Source of the DNA: Planctomycetaceae bacterium
Lineage (GTDB): Bacteria; Planctomycetota; Planctomycetia; Planctomycetales; Planctomycetaceae
Reading direction: 5' to 3'
DNA length: 64,000 nt
Assembly: GCA_019636285.1 (NCBI GenBank)
Contig: JAHBXV010000001.1
Span: 1-64,000 of the forward strand
In this document: piece by piece, positions 19,660 through 28,448 of the stretch
How positions within the stretch are numbered: position 1 is the stretch's first letter
Layout: every line of letters begins with the position of its first letter
Made by a program: the position numbers and the translations under genes
Notes under the pieces: generated by a model
What the model was told of the DNA's origin: nothing
What the model saw: only the letters and a program-made list of their open reading frames with translations
The model's database searches: none

Positions 19660-20295
19660 ATGACTACGCCAGCAACGACCGAGAGAATTTTTCAAGCTGC
19701 CATCCAGCTCGTCTCGCGCGAGGGGATGCTGGCAATGACGATCGACAACGTCGCCAAGGAAGCGGGGATCAGCAAAGGGGGAGTGATGTACCACTTCCCC
19801 TCCAAGGATCAACTCGTCTCCGGCACGCTCAAGTACTACGCCGAGCGGCTGGAAGGGATGCTGTTGCGGCGGATCGCCGAAGATCCCGAGCCGCGGCGGA
19901 GGTGGGTGCGGGCCATGCTTGGCTGCCTCTTCGATCCTCCTCCCTCGGCTGACTCAGCCATCCCGGACGAACTGTCCGCCGAGACCGTTCAGAAATTCAT
20001 GCTGGCTGTCTTCGCGGCCGCGATCAACAACCGCGGTTTTTTAGAGCCCCTTCTGGAAGTCGGACGACGGCTGCGTGACCGGTTGCTGTCCGATCCCGAA
20101 GATGGCCTGACTCAGGTTCTGATCTGGCTGGCAGTCGATGGCCTGTTCTTCTGGGAATTCGTGGGGATGATCCAGCCCGGAGAACCCCTGTACCAGCAGA
20201 TCGGAGCGGCTCTCCGGGAACTCGCGGACCCGAACAATGAAGCGCCCGCATTGGCGGCGAAGCGTCTCTTCGAGACTCGAGGAGGTGCCCCATGA
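19660..20295 (+). CDS. TetR/AcrR family transcriptional regulator
   Basis: 211 aa from ATG 19660 (MTTPATTERIFQAAIQLVSR). A TTG-start reading from 19606 is rejected because it would begin at the promoter -35. The HTH is clear: MTIDNVAKEAGISKGGVMYHFPSKDQLVSG (about 28-57). The C-terminal ligand domain has a TetR_C-like helical pattern (RRWVRAMLGCLFD, LSAETVQKFMLAVFAAAINN). Its stop overlaps the ATG of the membrane-fusion-protein gene by 4 bp (ATGA), tying it to the exporter. It probably represses its own operon through the palindrome in its promoter; the inducer is unknown and may be an exported substrate. Confidence 0.93.
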   Translation: MTTPATTERIFQAAIQLVSREGMLAMTIDNVAKEAGISKGGVMYHFPSKDQLVSGTLKYYAERLEGMLLRRIAEDPEPRRRWVRAMLGCLFDPPPSADSAIPDELSAETVQKFMLAVFAAAINNRGFLEPLLEVGRRLRDRLLSDPEDGLTQVLIWLAVDGLFFWEFVGMIQPGEPLYQQIGAALRELADPNNEAPALAAKRLFETRGGAP

Positions 20296-21386
20296 CCCCT
20301 TCAACTTGGAAACCCTTTCTGCAAAACCGAGTCTGGCGCTGGCTGCTCGTCGCTGCTGTCCTCGTGACGGCTGCGGTGATCTGGGGTGTCCGTGAGCAGC
20401 CGATTCTGGCTGTTGCGACTCAACCGTCTGAAAAAACGAGTCCCCCGGCTCCACGTCAATTTGTTTCTTCCCTAGGACGGCTTGAGCCACGCGGAACAGT
20501 CGTGACCGTCGCGGCACCATCCGCAACCGCAGGTGCCGTCGTCGAAGAGTTGCACGTCGACGAAGGACAGACGGTCAAGAAAGGCGAGTTGCTGGCGACG
20601 CTCGACAGTTACGAGCGGCAGCGCGCCGTGGTCGAAGTCGCTCAGTCGCAACTCGCGGTTGCTCAATCGGTGCTCCAGCAGGTCGAGGCCGGTGCCAAGA
20701 AGGGCGACATCGACGCCCAGGAAGCCATGGTCGCACGGGCTGACGCGGAACTCGAAAAAGCCGATCGCGAACTCGAGCGTGCGAAGTCTTTGTCCGCCCG
20801 CAACGTCCTCCCGGCTGAAGAAATTGAGACACGCCAACTCGCCGCCGATCGCGCCCGCATCGAGACTCAGCGCGAGCGAGCCCGGTTGATCAGCCTCAAA
20901 GAAGTCCGCGAGGTCGACTTGAATGTCCGCAGGGCTGAAGTGACCGCCGCACGCGCGGAAATCACCCGGGCCAGTGCGGAACTTCGCTCGCACCGCATTG
21001 TCGCGCCACGCGATGGCCAGATCCTGCGTCTGCACGCGTACCCCGGCGAAGTGATTGGTGACGATGGGTTACTGCAAATGGGAGACGTGCGGCATATGCA
21101 GGCGGTTGCCGAAGTCTACGAAGGAGACATCCCACTGGTCAGACTTGGTCAGGTTGCCGAAATCATGGTCGAAAGCCTGGGACTGAAACTGAAGGGGACC
21201 GTCGCGGAACTGGGTTGGATGATCGCCCGTAAGGACGTCCTGTCGAATGATCCGGTCAGCGACACCGATGCCCGGGTTCAGGAAGTCCGCATCGATCTCG
21301 ATCCGGCGGCTGCCGAAGAAGTCGCGCGCCTCTCCAATGCCCGCGTGGAAGTCATCATCGACGTCCGTAAGCCCGCTGCCAAATAA
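20292..21386 (+). CDS. HlyD/DevB-like membrane fusion protein of an ABC exporter
   Basis: 364 aa. An N-terminal membrane anchor (about 16-34, WLLVAAVLVTAAVIWGV) precedes a biotinyl-lipoyl-like half (VVEELHVDEGQTVKKGELLATLDSYE). A long coiled-coil hairpin (about 120-225) follows, then the second lipoyl half (LRSHRIVAPRDGQILRLHAYPGEVIGDDGLLQMGD), and a beta-barrel domain with the VYEGDIPLVRLGQVAEI segment. The arrangement TetR-MFP-permease-ATPase matches the DevBCA/MacAB-like exporters. It acts as the periplasmic adaptor linking the permease to an outer-membrane partner, which is not encoded here. Confidence 0.9.
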   Translation: MTPSTWKPFLQNRVWRWLLVAAVLVTAAVIWGVREQPILAVATQPSEKTSPPAPRQFVSSLGRLEPRGTVVTVAAPSATAGAVVEELHVDEGQTVKKGELLATLDSYERQRAVVEVAQSQLAVAQSVLQQVEAGAKKGDIDAQEAMVARADAELEKADRELERAKSLSARNVLPAEEIETRQLAADRARIETQRERARLISLKEVREVDLNVRRAEVTAARAEITRASAELRSHRIVAPRDGQILRLHAYPGEVIGDDGLLQMGDVRHMQAVAEVYEGDIPLVRLGQVAEIMVESLGLKLKGTVAELGWMIARKDVLSNDPVSDTDARVQEVRIDLDPAAAEEVARLSNARVEVIIDVRKPAAK

Positions 21387-21481
21387 AGGTCTTCTCCAAA
21401 GTCGCAATGCTGGCATATTACGCGAAGCACTTGCGTCGCCGGCGGCACGCTGTCCAGAACAACAATCAATAAGCCCTACCC

Positions 21482-22639
21482 ATGTTCTGGTCCAGCTTTC
21501 TCCTCGCATGGCGGCAGTTGAGCTTCCACCGCATGAAACTGGCGGTGGCCTCGGCCGGAGTGGTCGTCGCGGTGATGCTGATGCTCGTGCAGCTTGGCAT
21601 CCGGGAAGGAGCGATGGACGGCAGCGTCTCGTTCGTTCGCAAAATTCAATCCGATCTGTGTCTGATCAGTCCGCGAACGAAGACCATCTTTCAATCCACC
21701 GCGCTGCCGCGCCGCCTCCTTTACCGGTTGCTCGCCGATCCAGACGTTGAGCGAGTGCAAGAACTCTACCTCGGTCAGGCACGTTGGCGCAATCCCTGGA
21801 CGTATCAGGAATGGCCGATCTCGATCTATGGTCTCGATCCCGAGCACTGCCTCGTTGATCTCAAGGGCTATGCCGGATACTCCTCGCTGCTGCACCAGCG
21901 CGACCGGGCCGTCTTCGATCAACTCAGCCGCGACACCTATGGGCCGGTGGTCGAGACCGTTGCTCGGAACGGCTTCATGGAAACCGAAGTCAACCGGCGT
22001 CTCGTTCGTGTCGTGGGGTCGATTCGAGGCGGCGTCTCCATCACGACCGATGGCAACCTGTACCTCACGCCGGAGAATTTTCTGCGCGTGCTCCCCGAAC
22101 GGAATCCCGGAGGAATCGACGTCGGCCTGATCAAGCTGAAGCCCGGAGCTGACCCGCAGACCGTTCGCGATCGTCTCGCACCGCTACTGGGTGGCGAAGC
22201 CATCATCATGAGCCGGCAGGAACTGGTCGATGCCGAAGTCCGCTTCGTCCGCGAAGTGACCCCCATCGACTTCATCTTTGGCATGGGGGCCATGGTCGGG
22301 TTCTTCATCGGCTTCGTGGTCGTGTACCAGATTCTCTATACCGAAGTCACCAACCATCTCCCCCAGTTCGCGACCCTCAAGGCCATGGGATTCACCAATC
22401 GTTACTTGTTGCAGGTCGTCATCAGCCAGGCTTTCATGCTCTCGATTCTGGGATACTTTCCCGGTTTCTTCCTGGCGATCTGGCTGTACGGAGTCGCCGA
22501 ACGGGCGATTCAGATGGAATTCTCGATGACAGTCGCGCGGGCGCTGCTCGTGTTTGGTTTCACGCTGCTGATGTGCGGTCTGTCGGGGGCCATCGCCGTC
22601 CGGAAGGCACAGTCCGCCGATCCGGCTGATGTCTTCTAA
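21482..22639 (+). CDS. DevC-like ABC transporter permease (FtsX/MacB fold)
   Basis: 385 aa. The first membrane helix is near residues 15-35 (LAVASAGVVVAVMLMLVQLG). A large extracytoplasmic domain follows, then three C-terminal helices: FIFGMGAMVGFFIGFVVVYQ, LQVVISQAFMLSILGYFPGF and ARALLVFGFTLLMCGLSGAI. The topology is that of FtsX/MacB-type permeases, and the cytoplasmic FtsX loop LPQFATLKAMGFTNRYLLQV is conserved. The gene overlaps the ATPase gene start by 11 bp, and a 95-bp gap separates it from the fusion-protein gene. Confidence 0.92.
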   Translation: MFWSSFLLAWRQLSFHRMKLAVASAGVVVAVMLMLVQLGIREGAMDGSVSFVRKIQSDLCLISPRTKTIFQSTALPRRLLYRLLADPDVERVQELYLGQARWRNPWTYQEWPISIYGLDPEHCLVDLKGYAGYSSLLHQRDRAVFDQLSRDTYGPVVETVARNGFMETEVNRRLVRVVGSIRGGVSITTDGNLYLTPENFLRVLPERNPGGIDVGLIKLKPGADPQTVRDRLAPLLGGEAIIMSRQELVDAEVRFVREVTPIDFIFGMGAMVGFFIGFVVVYQILYTEVTNHLPQFATLKAMGFTNRYLLQVVISQAFMLSILGYFPGFFLAIWLYGVAERAIQMEFSMTVARALLVFGFTLLMCGLSGAIAVRKAQSADPADVF

Positions 22640-23414
22640 GGTCGACTTTCCGAGCAGCATTCCGAATCACTTCATGCAGTTCGTCAGGCCTCCGCAAATG
22701 TCATCCCCACCAACGGAAGCTAACCAGACGCCCGATTCACCGTCTGTCATCCGCGGCCGCAACATGAACTTCTGGTTTGGCACGGGCGAGCTGCGAAAGC
22801 AGATTCTGTACGATATTTCGATCGATGTCGCCGCCGGCGAAATCGTGCTGCTAACCGGCCCGAGCGGGAGCGGAAAGACGACGCTGCTGTCCCTGCTCGG
22901 GGGGTTGCGGCACCTGATGGACGGGGAATTAGTCGTCCTTTCGCACTGCATGCACCGGGCCTCGGCCGACGAGCTCGTTCTCGTCCGTCGCGAGATTGGA
23001 TTCATCTTCCAGCAGCACAACCTGCTCGAGTTTCTGACGGCACGTCAGAATGTCGAGTTGATGCTGCAACTCCAGCCAGCCGTTTCCGCGGACGAACGCC
23101 GCCGCCGTGCGGAGTCCGTGTTGACCGATGTGGGCCTGGCGGACCGTCTCGACTACCACCCGGCGAAACTTTCCGGGGGGCAGAAACAGCGGGTCGCGGT
23201 CGCTCGCGCCCTCGTGGGCGGCCCCCGGCTGATTCTCGCAGACGAGCCGACTGCCGCCCTCGATAGCCAATCCGGTCGCGACGTCGCCAATCTCTTGCAG
23301 CGACTGGCGAGGACGAACGGGTGCCCCGTGCTGATGGTGACCCACGACTCGCGAATCCTCGACATTGCCGATCGAGTCATCGAGATGGAAGACGGCCGCA
23401 TTTCAGCCGCCTGA
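22629..23414 (+). CDS. DevA-like ABC transporter ATP-binding protein
   Basis: 261 aa. Walker [11 protein letters not shown]-loop [14 protein letters not shown], signature [15 protein letters not shown], Walker [12 protein letters not shown] and switch His VTHDSRI are all present. It is the energy-coupling subunit of the exporter with the preceding permease and fusion protein. The N-terminal about 35 residues before [10 protein letters not shown] are not part of the ATPase domain, so a later start is possible. The 3' end overlaps the convergent sulfotransferase gene by 12 bp. Confidence 0.93.
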   Translation: MSSKVDFPSSIPNHFMQFVRPPQMSSPPTEANQTPDSPSVIRGRNMNFWFGTGELRKQILYDISIDVAAGEIVLLTGPSGSGKTTLLSLLGGLRHLMDGELVVLSHCMHRASADELVLVRREIGFIFQQHNLLEFLTARQNVELMLQLQPAVSADERRRRAESVLTDVGLADRLDYHPAKLSGGQKQRVAVARALVGGPRLILADEPTAALDSQSGRDVANLLQRLARTNGCPVLMVTHDSRILDIADRVIEMEDGRISAA

Positions 23415-24575
23415 CGGGGTGGCGACTTCGTCGAGACGGCTCGGGTACCCGTACAGGTCGAACGCGAATTTCAAGCGTTCGTACAGGGCGGCCTTAAGCT
23501 TCGGATCCATCCGGAATGCGTTCTTCTTGTAGTTCAGGAGATCGGGAAGAATCTTCTGAATCTCCGGTTCCAATCCCGCCCAGTTCGGCAGATTGATCGC
23601 TGAGTAGATCTCCCGCATCTTCCCGAGGGGATCGGCTTCCAGATCCTCGAACCGCACTTCGACCAGATTTCCTGCGGGAATCAGATGCTTTGTCGATTCA
23701 TACCGCCGGATCGCATGCTCATAAGTCAACAGCATGTCTTCCTCGGTCCCCACATGGTTGGGCCGGCTGATGGCATTCTCTTCAAAGATGGTCCGGCGGA
23801 GATGAACCGACGAGCTATAGACGGCGTACGGATCGCGGTAGATATAAATGAATTTCGCGTCGGGAAACATCTCGAGAAAGAGCGGCACGCGATACGTGTG
23901 CGACGGCGACTTGAAAACAATGGACTTATTCTGCAGGTAAGTCAGCTTCCGGGCCATCAGCAGGAAGCTTTCCTTCCAGGCCGCCAGTTCCTCGGCCGTG
24001 CAATCGGTCAGGTCGAAGAAGCGTTCGTAACGCGCGCGATTTCCCTGGTGAGCCAGCATCAGGTACGGCGAAACCAGAGTGGTCAAGAGCAGCGCCAGTT
24101 CGTCTTCCTGCGGCATCTTCCAGCCCGTCTCGACGTTATCCATCGGACGAGTCTTGGGAATCAGCGGCTGCGTCAGTGGAGCCAGGACCGATTCAGTCAG
24201 CAGAAAGTGCGGCAGAAACAATGTCTGGTAAAGGTTCGGGTAGGTCAGCGTCTTGTCGAGCATCATCAGGTTGTGCAGCAGCGTGGTTCCGCTGCGCCAA
24301 TGCCCAAGAATGAACACCGGAGGATGCTCGATTTTCACCCGTGCGACGCGCGCCCCGTAAATCGCGCGTTCCAGCATCGCCCAGAACGAATTCGACAGGG
24401 CCGTCATCGAGATCGAGAATCGGCGCAGGCGATAATCCGGGCTCAGCGCCGGCTCTTGCGCGAGCAGAGCGCGCCAGACTCCCCAGGTCGCGCCATGCCA
24501 GGCACAAAATACCCCTTGAGCTGTCCGCTTTTTCGCGGGAGCACTCGCGGATTCGGCCGGTTTGGACATCGACAC
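23403..24575 (-). CDS. Sulfotransferase family protein
   Basis: 390 aa. The PAPS-binding motifs of the family are visible. The 5'-phosphosulfate loop is [20 protein letters not shown] (about 110-130) and the 3'-phosphate motif is [21 protein letters not shown] (about 240-260). A conserved [20 protein letters not shown] precedes the latter. Family knowledge: it transfers sulfate from PAPS to a hydroxyl or amino group of a small molecule or glycan. This type ('sulfotransferase family 3'-like, with an N-terminal helical extension) is common in Planctomycetes and myxobacteria. It is monocistronic and convergent with the exporter operon. A start two codons later (MSKPAES) is equally possible. Confidence 0.88.
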   Translation of the reverse strand: MSMSKPAESASAPAKKRTAQGVFCAWHGATWGVWRALLAQEPALSPDYRLRRFSISMTALSNSFWAMLERAIYGARVARVKIEHPPVFILGHWRSGTTLLHNLMMLDKTLTYPNLYQTLFLPHFLLTESVLAPLTQPLIPKTRPMDNVETGWKMPQEDELALLLTTLVSPYLMLAHQGNRARYERFFDLTDCTAEELAAWKESFLLMARKLTYLQNKSIVFKSPSHTYRVPLFLEMFPDAKFIYIYRDPYAVYSSSVHLRRTIFEENAISRPNHVGTEEDMLLTYEHAIRRYESTKHLIPAGNLVEVRFEDLEADPLGKMREIYSAINLPNWAGLEPEIQKILPDLLNYKKNAFRMDPKLKAALYERLKFAFDLYGYPSRLDEVATPSGG

Positions 24576-24952
24576 CCCGTTCTTGGTCTCTCAATCGGTC
24601 TTCGACCAGGAGTCACGCGACGATCGCTGGGCTCGTCCCTCTGCCGCCATTCGAATTCCCGGCAGCGCGAATGGAGCCACGGCGATTGCCTGGTGGTTGA
24701 CCACGACTCGGGAAATCCCCTATACGTCCAAGCGATTCGACGGCGATGGCCCACTGCCCGTATCGGCTTTTGTGTTCGTCCGGCAAAACCCTTTCTCGGC
24801 AAGATCCGCCATCGAAAGGAGTGCCGGAACCAAGAGCCGACGAAGCGCCGGGACGGCGAGCCGGTTCGAGTTCTAGACCAATTCGAACTGGCGGACAAGC
24901 GGGAACCGGAATCGAAGCCGGGTTCATTCGGATCGCACGTCGATGGAACGAG
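24576..24952. other. 377-bp intergenic region, no feature recognised
   Basis: This lies between the 5' end of the sulfotransferase gene and the 3' end of mcsB, both on the minus strand. It should hold the sulfotransferase promoter, but no good sigma-70 match, hairpin or repeat stands out. Long open frames here are antisense extensions. Confidence 0.4.
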
Positions 24953-26023
24953 TTACATCGTATCGGGACGTCCGCCGTTGGCGAGAAATGACCGGATATA
25001 GGCTGCCCGGACGACATTCCGCTCGGTCGACTCCAGCCGCTGCCGCTGAAGTTTCTGCAAATGGGCGGGCTGAGTATGAATAAACAGCGAATTGATGGCC
25101 GGAATTTCCAGGTCGTCGATCAGGCCCAGGTTGATTCCCAATCGGACGCTTGAGAGCAGATGCATGGTTTCTTCAGAGGAAATTGTCTGCGCGGTCCGCA
25201 AAATACCGTACGCGCGGGCTACCTGATCGTGCAGGCTCTGACGGTTTTCCTTGATGAGGGCCTGCCGAACGCGCCGTTCGTACGAAATGATGTTGGGAAC
25301 GACGTCCTGAATGGTCTTGATCAGCTCGACCTCGCTTTTTCCGAGCGTGACCTGGTTGGAAATCTGGTAGAAGTCCCCCATCGCTTGGCTTCCCTCGCCA
25401 TAGAGGCCGCGGACCGCCAAGCCGATTTTTTGCAGGGCCTGAAAGACCTTGGAGATTTCCTTGGTCATGACCAGCGCGGGAAGGTGCAGCATCACGCTGA
25501 CGCGAATGCCGGTCCCGGCATTCGTCGGGCAGGCCGTCAGATAGCCGAACTGCTCGTTGAACGCATACGTCACACCCGATTCGAGCGCGTCGTCCAAGGC
25601 GTCCATCTGACGCCAGCACTCCTCGAGCGACAGTCCGCTGTGAATCACCTGCATCCGCAGATGATCTTCCTCGTTGACCATCAGGCTGACGCACTCTTCG
25701 TCGTTGAAGGCCACCGCCCGGCCTGCCTGATCCTGCGAGTGCTCGCGGCTGATTAACTGGCGTTCGACCAGGAGCTGGCGATCGAGTGACTCCAGGCCAT
25801 GGATTTCGCAGTAGTTGAGGCGGAGGCCAGCCGGGCGTCCATCGAACTGTTCCCGCAGCAGGTGCTCGATCTCGCAACGCGTCTCTTCATCCGCCCGCGT
25901 GGGAAATGGGTACTTCGCGAGATTGCGGGCCAGCCGCACACGGCTGGACATCACGATGTCCGACTCCGCGCCGCTCCCTTTGAGCCACTCCCCGCTCGTC
26001 CGAGTCAGACGCTCCAGATCCAC
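24953..26023 (-). CDS. mcsB: Protein-arginine kinase McsB
   Basis: 356 aa, the usual length. ATP:guanido phosphotransferase fold: MSSRVRLARNLAKYPFP near the N-terminus, NEEDHLRMQVIHSGLSLEEC (about 117-136), and the catalytic loop TACPTNAGTG with Cys165. The C-terminal TIRDLRPR-like region is represented by SSVRLGINLGLIDDLEIPAIN. Family knowledge: McsB phosphorylates arginines on misfolded proteins to mark them for ClpCP degradation, and needs McsA. mcsA lies 100 bp upstream on the same strand. No clpC or ctsR is next to the pair here. Confidence 0.94.
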   Translation of the reverse strand: MDLERLTRTSGEWLKGSGAESDIVMSSRVRLARNLAKYPFPTRADEETRCEIEHLLREQFDGRPAGLRLNYCEIHGLESLDRQLLVERQLISREHSQDQAGRAVAFNDEECVSLMVNEEDHLRMQVIHSGLSLEECWRQMDALDDALESGVTYAFNEQFGYLTACPTNAGTGIRVSVMLHLPALVMTKEISKVFQALQKIGLAVRGLYGEGSQAMGDFYQISNQVTLGKSEVELIKTIQDVVPNIISYERRVRQALIKENRQSLHDQVARAYGILRTAQTISSEETMHLLSSVRLGINLGLIDDLEIPAINSLFIHTQPAHLQKLQRQRLESTERNVVRAAYIRSFLANGGRPDTM

Positions 26024-26123
26024 TCAAAACTCCCGTAGTCGCGGCGGCCATATGGTCACGCCGTCCCGTCCGCCATGTCCGGTATGCCGTCCACCAGGCA
26101 CTGCCAAACTCGCTGCCGCACCG

Positions 26124-26609
26124 TCAATCAGCCGACTCGGCTTCCAGGGCGGAAATCTCATCGCGCAGCCGTGCCGCCTCCTCGTATTGTTCGTCATCAA
26201 CGGCGGCTCGCAACCGTGAGCGGAGCTTTATCAGGCGATACTGTTTCTGACTGGCGTCCGGCGCCCGTTTCGGCACCTTTCCAACATGCTGCGTTTCTCC
26301 GTGGATGTTTTCCAGAAGCGACAGCAGTTCTCCGCGAAAGACCTGATAGTCATTCGCGCAGCCCAGTCGACCATTGGCCCGGAATTCCTTGAATGTCATT
26401 CCGCATTCGGGGCACGTCAGATCGTCGACATCGTCATCTGTTTCGGCCAGGGAAGCAGCCACCGCTTCGCTGGGCGACGTCGCGCTCACCGGTTGATTCA
26501 GGTATTCCTTCGCGCAAGACTCGCACAGATGCCTGGCCTGAACTTCGCCATGCCGAATTTCGGTGATATGCAGAACAGATGGCTTTGAACAGCGTTCGCA
26601 CTTTTTCAT
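26124..26609 (-). CDS. mcsA: McsA-like zinc-binding activator of McsB (UVR-motif protein)
   Basis: 161 aa from the Met at 26609 (MKKCERCSKPSVLHITEI); 24 upstream in-frame codons lack coding character. Two CxxC pairs are visible (CERC...CESC) and a second cluster CPECGMTFKEFRANGRLGC, as in McsA zinc domains. The C-terminal UVR motif is LKLRSRLRAAVDDEQYEEAARLRDEI-like (about 125-155; quoted in part). It activates the McsB arginine kinase encoded 100 bp downstream. A promoter with TTGACA and TAAAAT is seen about 130-157 bp upstream. Confidence 0.92.
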   Translation of the reverse strand: MKKCERCSKPSVLHITEIRHGEVQARHLCESCAKEYLNQPVSATSPSEAVAASLAETDDDVDDLTCPECGMTFKEFRANGRLGCANDYQVFRGELLSLLENIHGETQHVGKVPKRAPDASQKQYRLIKLRSRLRAAVDDEQYEEAARLRDEISALEAESAD

Positions 26610-27019
26610 GGTGAGGCACTGTTCAGCAATGGGAACCAGTTGAAACAACCGCAAACACGACTGCACAAAGTCACCGCACAAATGCCAATCTGTTCAGGCC
26701 CCCTGAAGATCAGCCTCCGTAACCGGTTACCTGTCAGGATTTTAGCTGTCACTAGGGGGGTGTCAAGGTCCGCAGGTTGACTGGGTGGCGACCGAATGGT
26801 CTTGCTCTGTCCGCGGGGATGAAAATGACCCGCCGCGTTGCCGTTTTGTCACGTTCGTGATTCCGTTCGTTGACAAGTCTTCCGACAACTGCCGGTGAAT
26901 TCTCTCGAAATTCGGCTCGGAAAAGGGCCTTTTTACTCGGTAATCACCCCCCCTTGAACCCCGGCATAGGTCTTGCAGCCCACCACTTTAGGGCGCTTTT
27001 ATGGGGAGGTCGCGCGATC
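26610..27019. other. Divergent intergenic region between mcsA and the sulfatase-like gene
   Basis: 410 bp holding the minus-strand mcsA promoter (26739-26766). A Shine-Dalgarno-like GGAGG at about 27004 precedes the plus-strand gene. The plus-strand frame remains open back to 26870 but starts ahead of any RBS-like sequence. No hairpins or repeats other than the TGACAG direct repeat at the promoter. Confidence 0.45.
26739..26766 (-). promoter_or_regulatory. sigma-70 promoter of mcsA-mcsB with overlapping TGACAG direct repeat
   Basis: On the minus strand TTGACA (26766-26761), a 16-bp spacer, then TAAAAT (26744-26739). The -10 hexamer is flanked by TGACAG copies on either side (minus strand TGACAGC-TAAAAT-CCTGACAG). 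These could be a regulator's direct-repeat site. They do not match the classical CtsR heptamer GGTCAAA. The transcript would have a leader of about 120 nt. Confidence 0.65.
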
Positions 27020-28441
27020 ATGGTCTGGTGGAAACGTGGATTTCTGATCGTTCTCCTCGTGCTGGTGGGGCTGATCGGCTTTCGATTGGGCCGCGCGGTG
27101 CCGGCCCGACCGATTGCGACAGCCGCCTCGCGGACCGTCGAACCGACGGAATCCGGCATGGACGGCCAACCCGCAGCGCCGGGTGAGATTGCGGGAGCGC
27201 CTCAATCGGAGCCGGCGAAAACCCCGCTGATTGGGGCGCTGAAGTCCTTGGTTGAGAGTTCGCCCGTGTTCGACGAGGCCGATGCCACCGGCAGCCTTGT
27301 TGACTCGCTGGCCACGGCTGACGACCTCCTGTCAAAGGCCAAACTGCAAAACCGTCAGGCGCTCGCACGCCTCAACCGGCGTCCCCCGGTAGCGGGGACT
27401 CGCTCGATCGTCCTGGTGAGCGTACGCGGCCTGCTCCCGAGCGACGTTGCGAGTGACGATGCTTCCTCGAACCTAACCGCGATGTGCGCCGAGGGAATCC
27501 GGTTCACCAACAGCCACGCGGCCAGCCCCGATCCCGAGATGGCCTGGCGCGGGTTGATGCATGGACTGGGGAGCGGACGTGCGAAAGAAACCGGACGCCG
27601 CGGCACATCACTCGCCGAGGTCCTGTGGCGAGCATCTTACGTGACGGCATTCTGCGGAATCTGGCGAGAACCCGACCGGTTGCCAATCGATTCCGGATTC
27701 GAGCACTGGTTTGGAGTTCGCGGCAGCCATCAGGCTTCGATTCCTTCGATGCTCGAGTTTCGCAGCGACCGAGCCGCGGTGAAGGTGGACGCTCACTCTG
27801 CCGCCGACCTCATCGATGCCACGTTCGCGGATGGACGTCAGTGGCTCAAGACGGCCGATCGTTCGCCGTTGTTCCTGCATTTATCCTGGGCACTGCCTGA
27901 GTCGGATGCCGAACGCGCGTCGGCGTTAGAAGCCGTGTCGCGGGCCATGCGGGCCTTGCTGGACGACTCGGCGTCAGGTCGCCGGTTCACAATCATCCTG
28001 ACCGGTGATCTGGCCGCTCCCGATGGCGAGCGCCCACTGTCCGAAGAGGCTCTGCGGGTTCCGCTGGTCGTCTGGTCGGGCACCGGGCCTGGCAGCATTG
28101 ACGAACCTGTCTGGACATGCGACCTGCTTCCCACGGTCGCCGAATGGGCTCGCGCGCCGTCGGCCGTAAATCACGACGGCCGTTCCTGGAACCCTCTCCT
28201 CGCGGGAAAAGACTGGCCAGAGCGGCTGCTTTACTGGAAGACGACCTCCAATCCGCCCTGGCAGGCAGCGCTTTTGGGCGACTGGAAAGGGATTGCCGCG
28301 CCGGGTTCCGCAATTAGGCTCTATAACCTCGAACTCGACCCCGACGAAAAAATTGACGTCGCGCGACATCACCCGGAGATTGTGCGCCAACTGGTCAAAG
28401 AGCCGCCCAAGGCCACCGAGGAAGCGGCATCCGAGCTGTAG
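27020..28441 (+). CDS. Membrane-anchored sulfatase/alkaline-phosphatase-fold protein, probably catalytically inactive
   Basis: 473 aa from ATG 27020 (MVWWKRGFLIVLLVLVGLIG), giving an N-terminal membrane anchor. After a low-complexity linker, the core aligns by eye with sulfatases: RSIVLVSVRGLLPSD takes the place of the metal-binding N-terminal strand (normally ...DDxGxxD). LTAMCAEGIRFTNSHAASPD matches the segment before the formylglycine motif, but the C/S-x-P-x-R motif itself is absent (the next residues are PEMAWRG). Later strands VTAFCGIWREPDRL and VPLVVWSGTGPGS match sulfatase landmarks. Conclusion: likely a pseudo-sulfatase. It is convergent with the aminotransferase gene, with 7 bp between the stops. 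Confidence 0.8.
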   Translation: MVWWKRGFLIVLLVLVGLIGFRLGRAVPARPIATAASRTVEPTESGMDGQPAAPGEIAGAPQSEPAKTPLIGALKSLVESSPVFDEADATGSLVDSLATADDLLSKAKLQNRQALARLNRRPPVAGTRSIVLVSVRGLLPSDVASDDASSNLTAMCAEGIRFTNSHAASPDPEMAWRGLMHGLGSGRAKETGRRGTSLAEVLWRASYVTAFCGIWREPDRLPIDSGFEHWFGVRGSHQASIPSMLEFRSDRAAVKVDAHSAADLIDATFADGRQWLKTADRSPLFLHLSWALPESDAERASALEAVSRAMRALLDDSASGRRFTIILTGDLAAPDGERPLSEEALRVPLVVWSGTGPGSIDEPVWTCDLLPTVAEWARAPSAVNHDGRSWNPLLAGKDWPERLLYWKTTSNPPWQAALLGDWKGIAAPGSAIRLYNLELDPDEKIDVARHHPEIVRQLVKEPPKATEEAASEL

Positions 28442-28448
28442 AGCCGCC

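Noticed and set aside
23685-25001. A 438-codon plus-strand open frame spanning the sulfotransferase
   Set aside because: Antisense to a clear sulfotransferase and lacking any recognisable domain.
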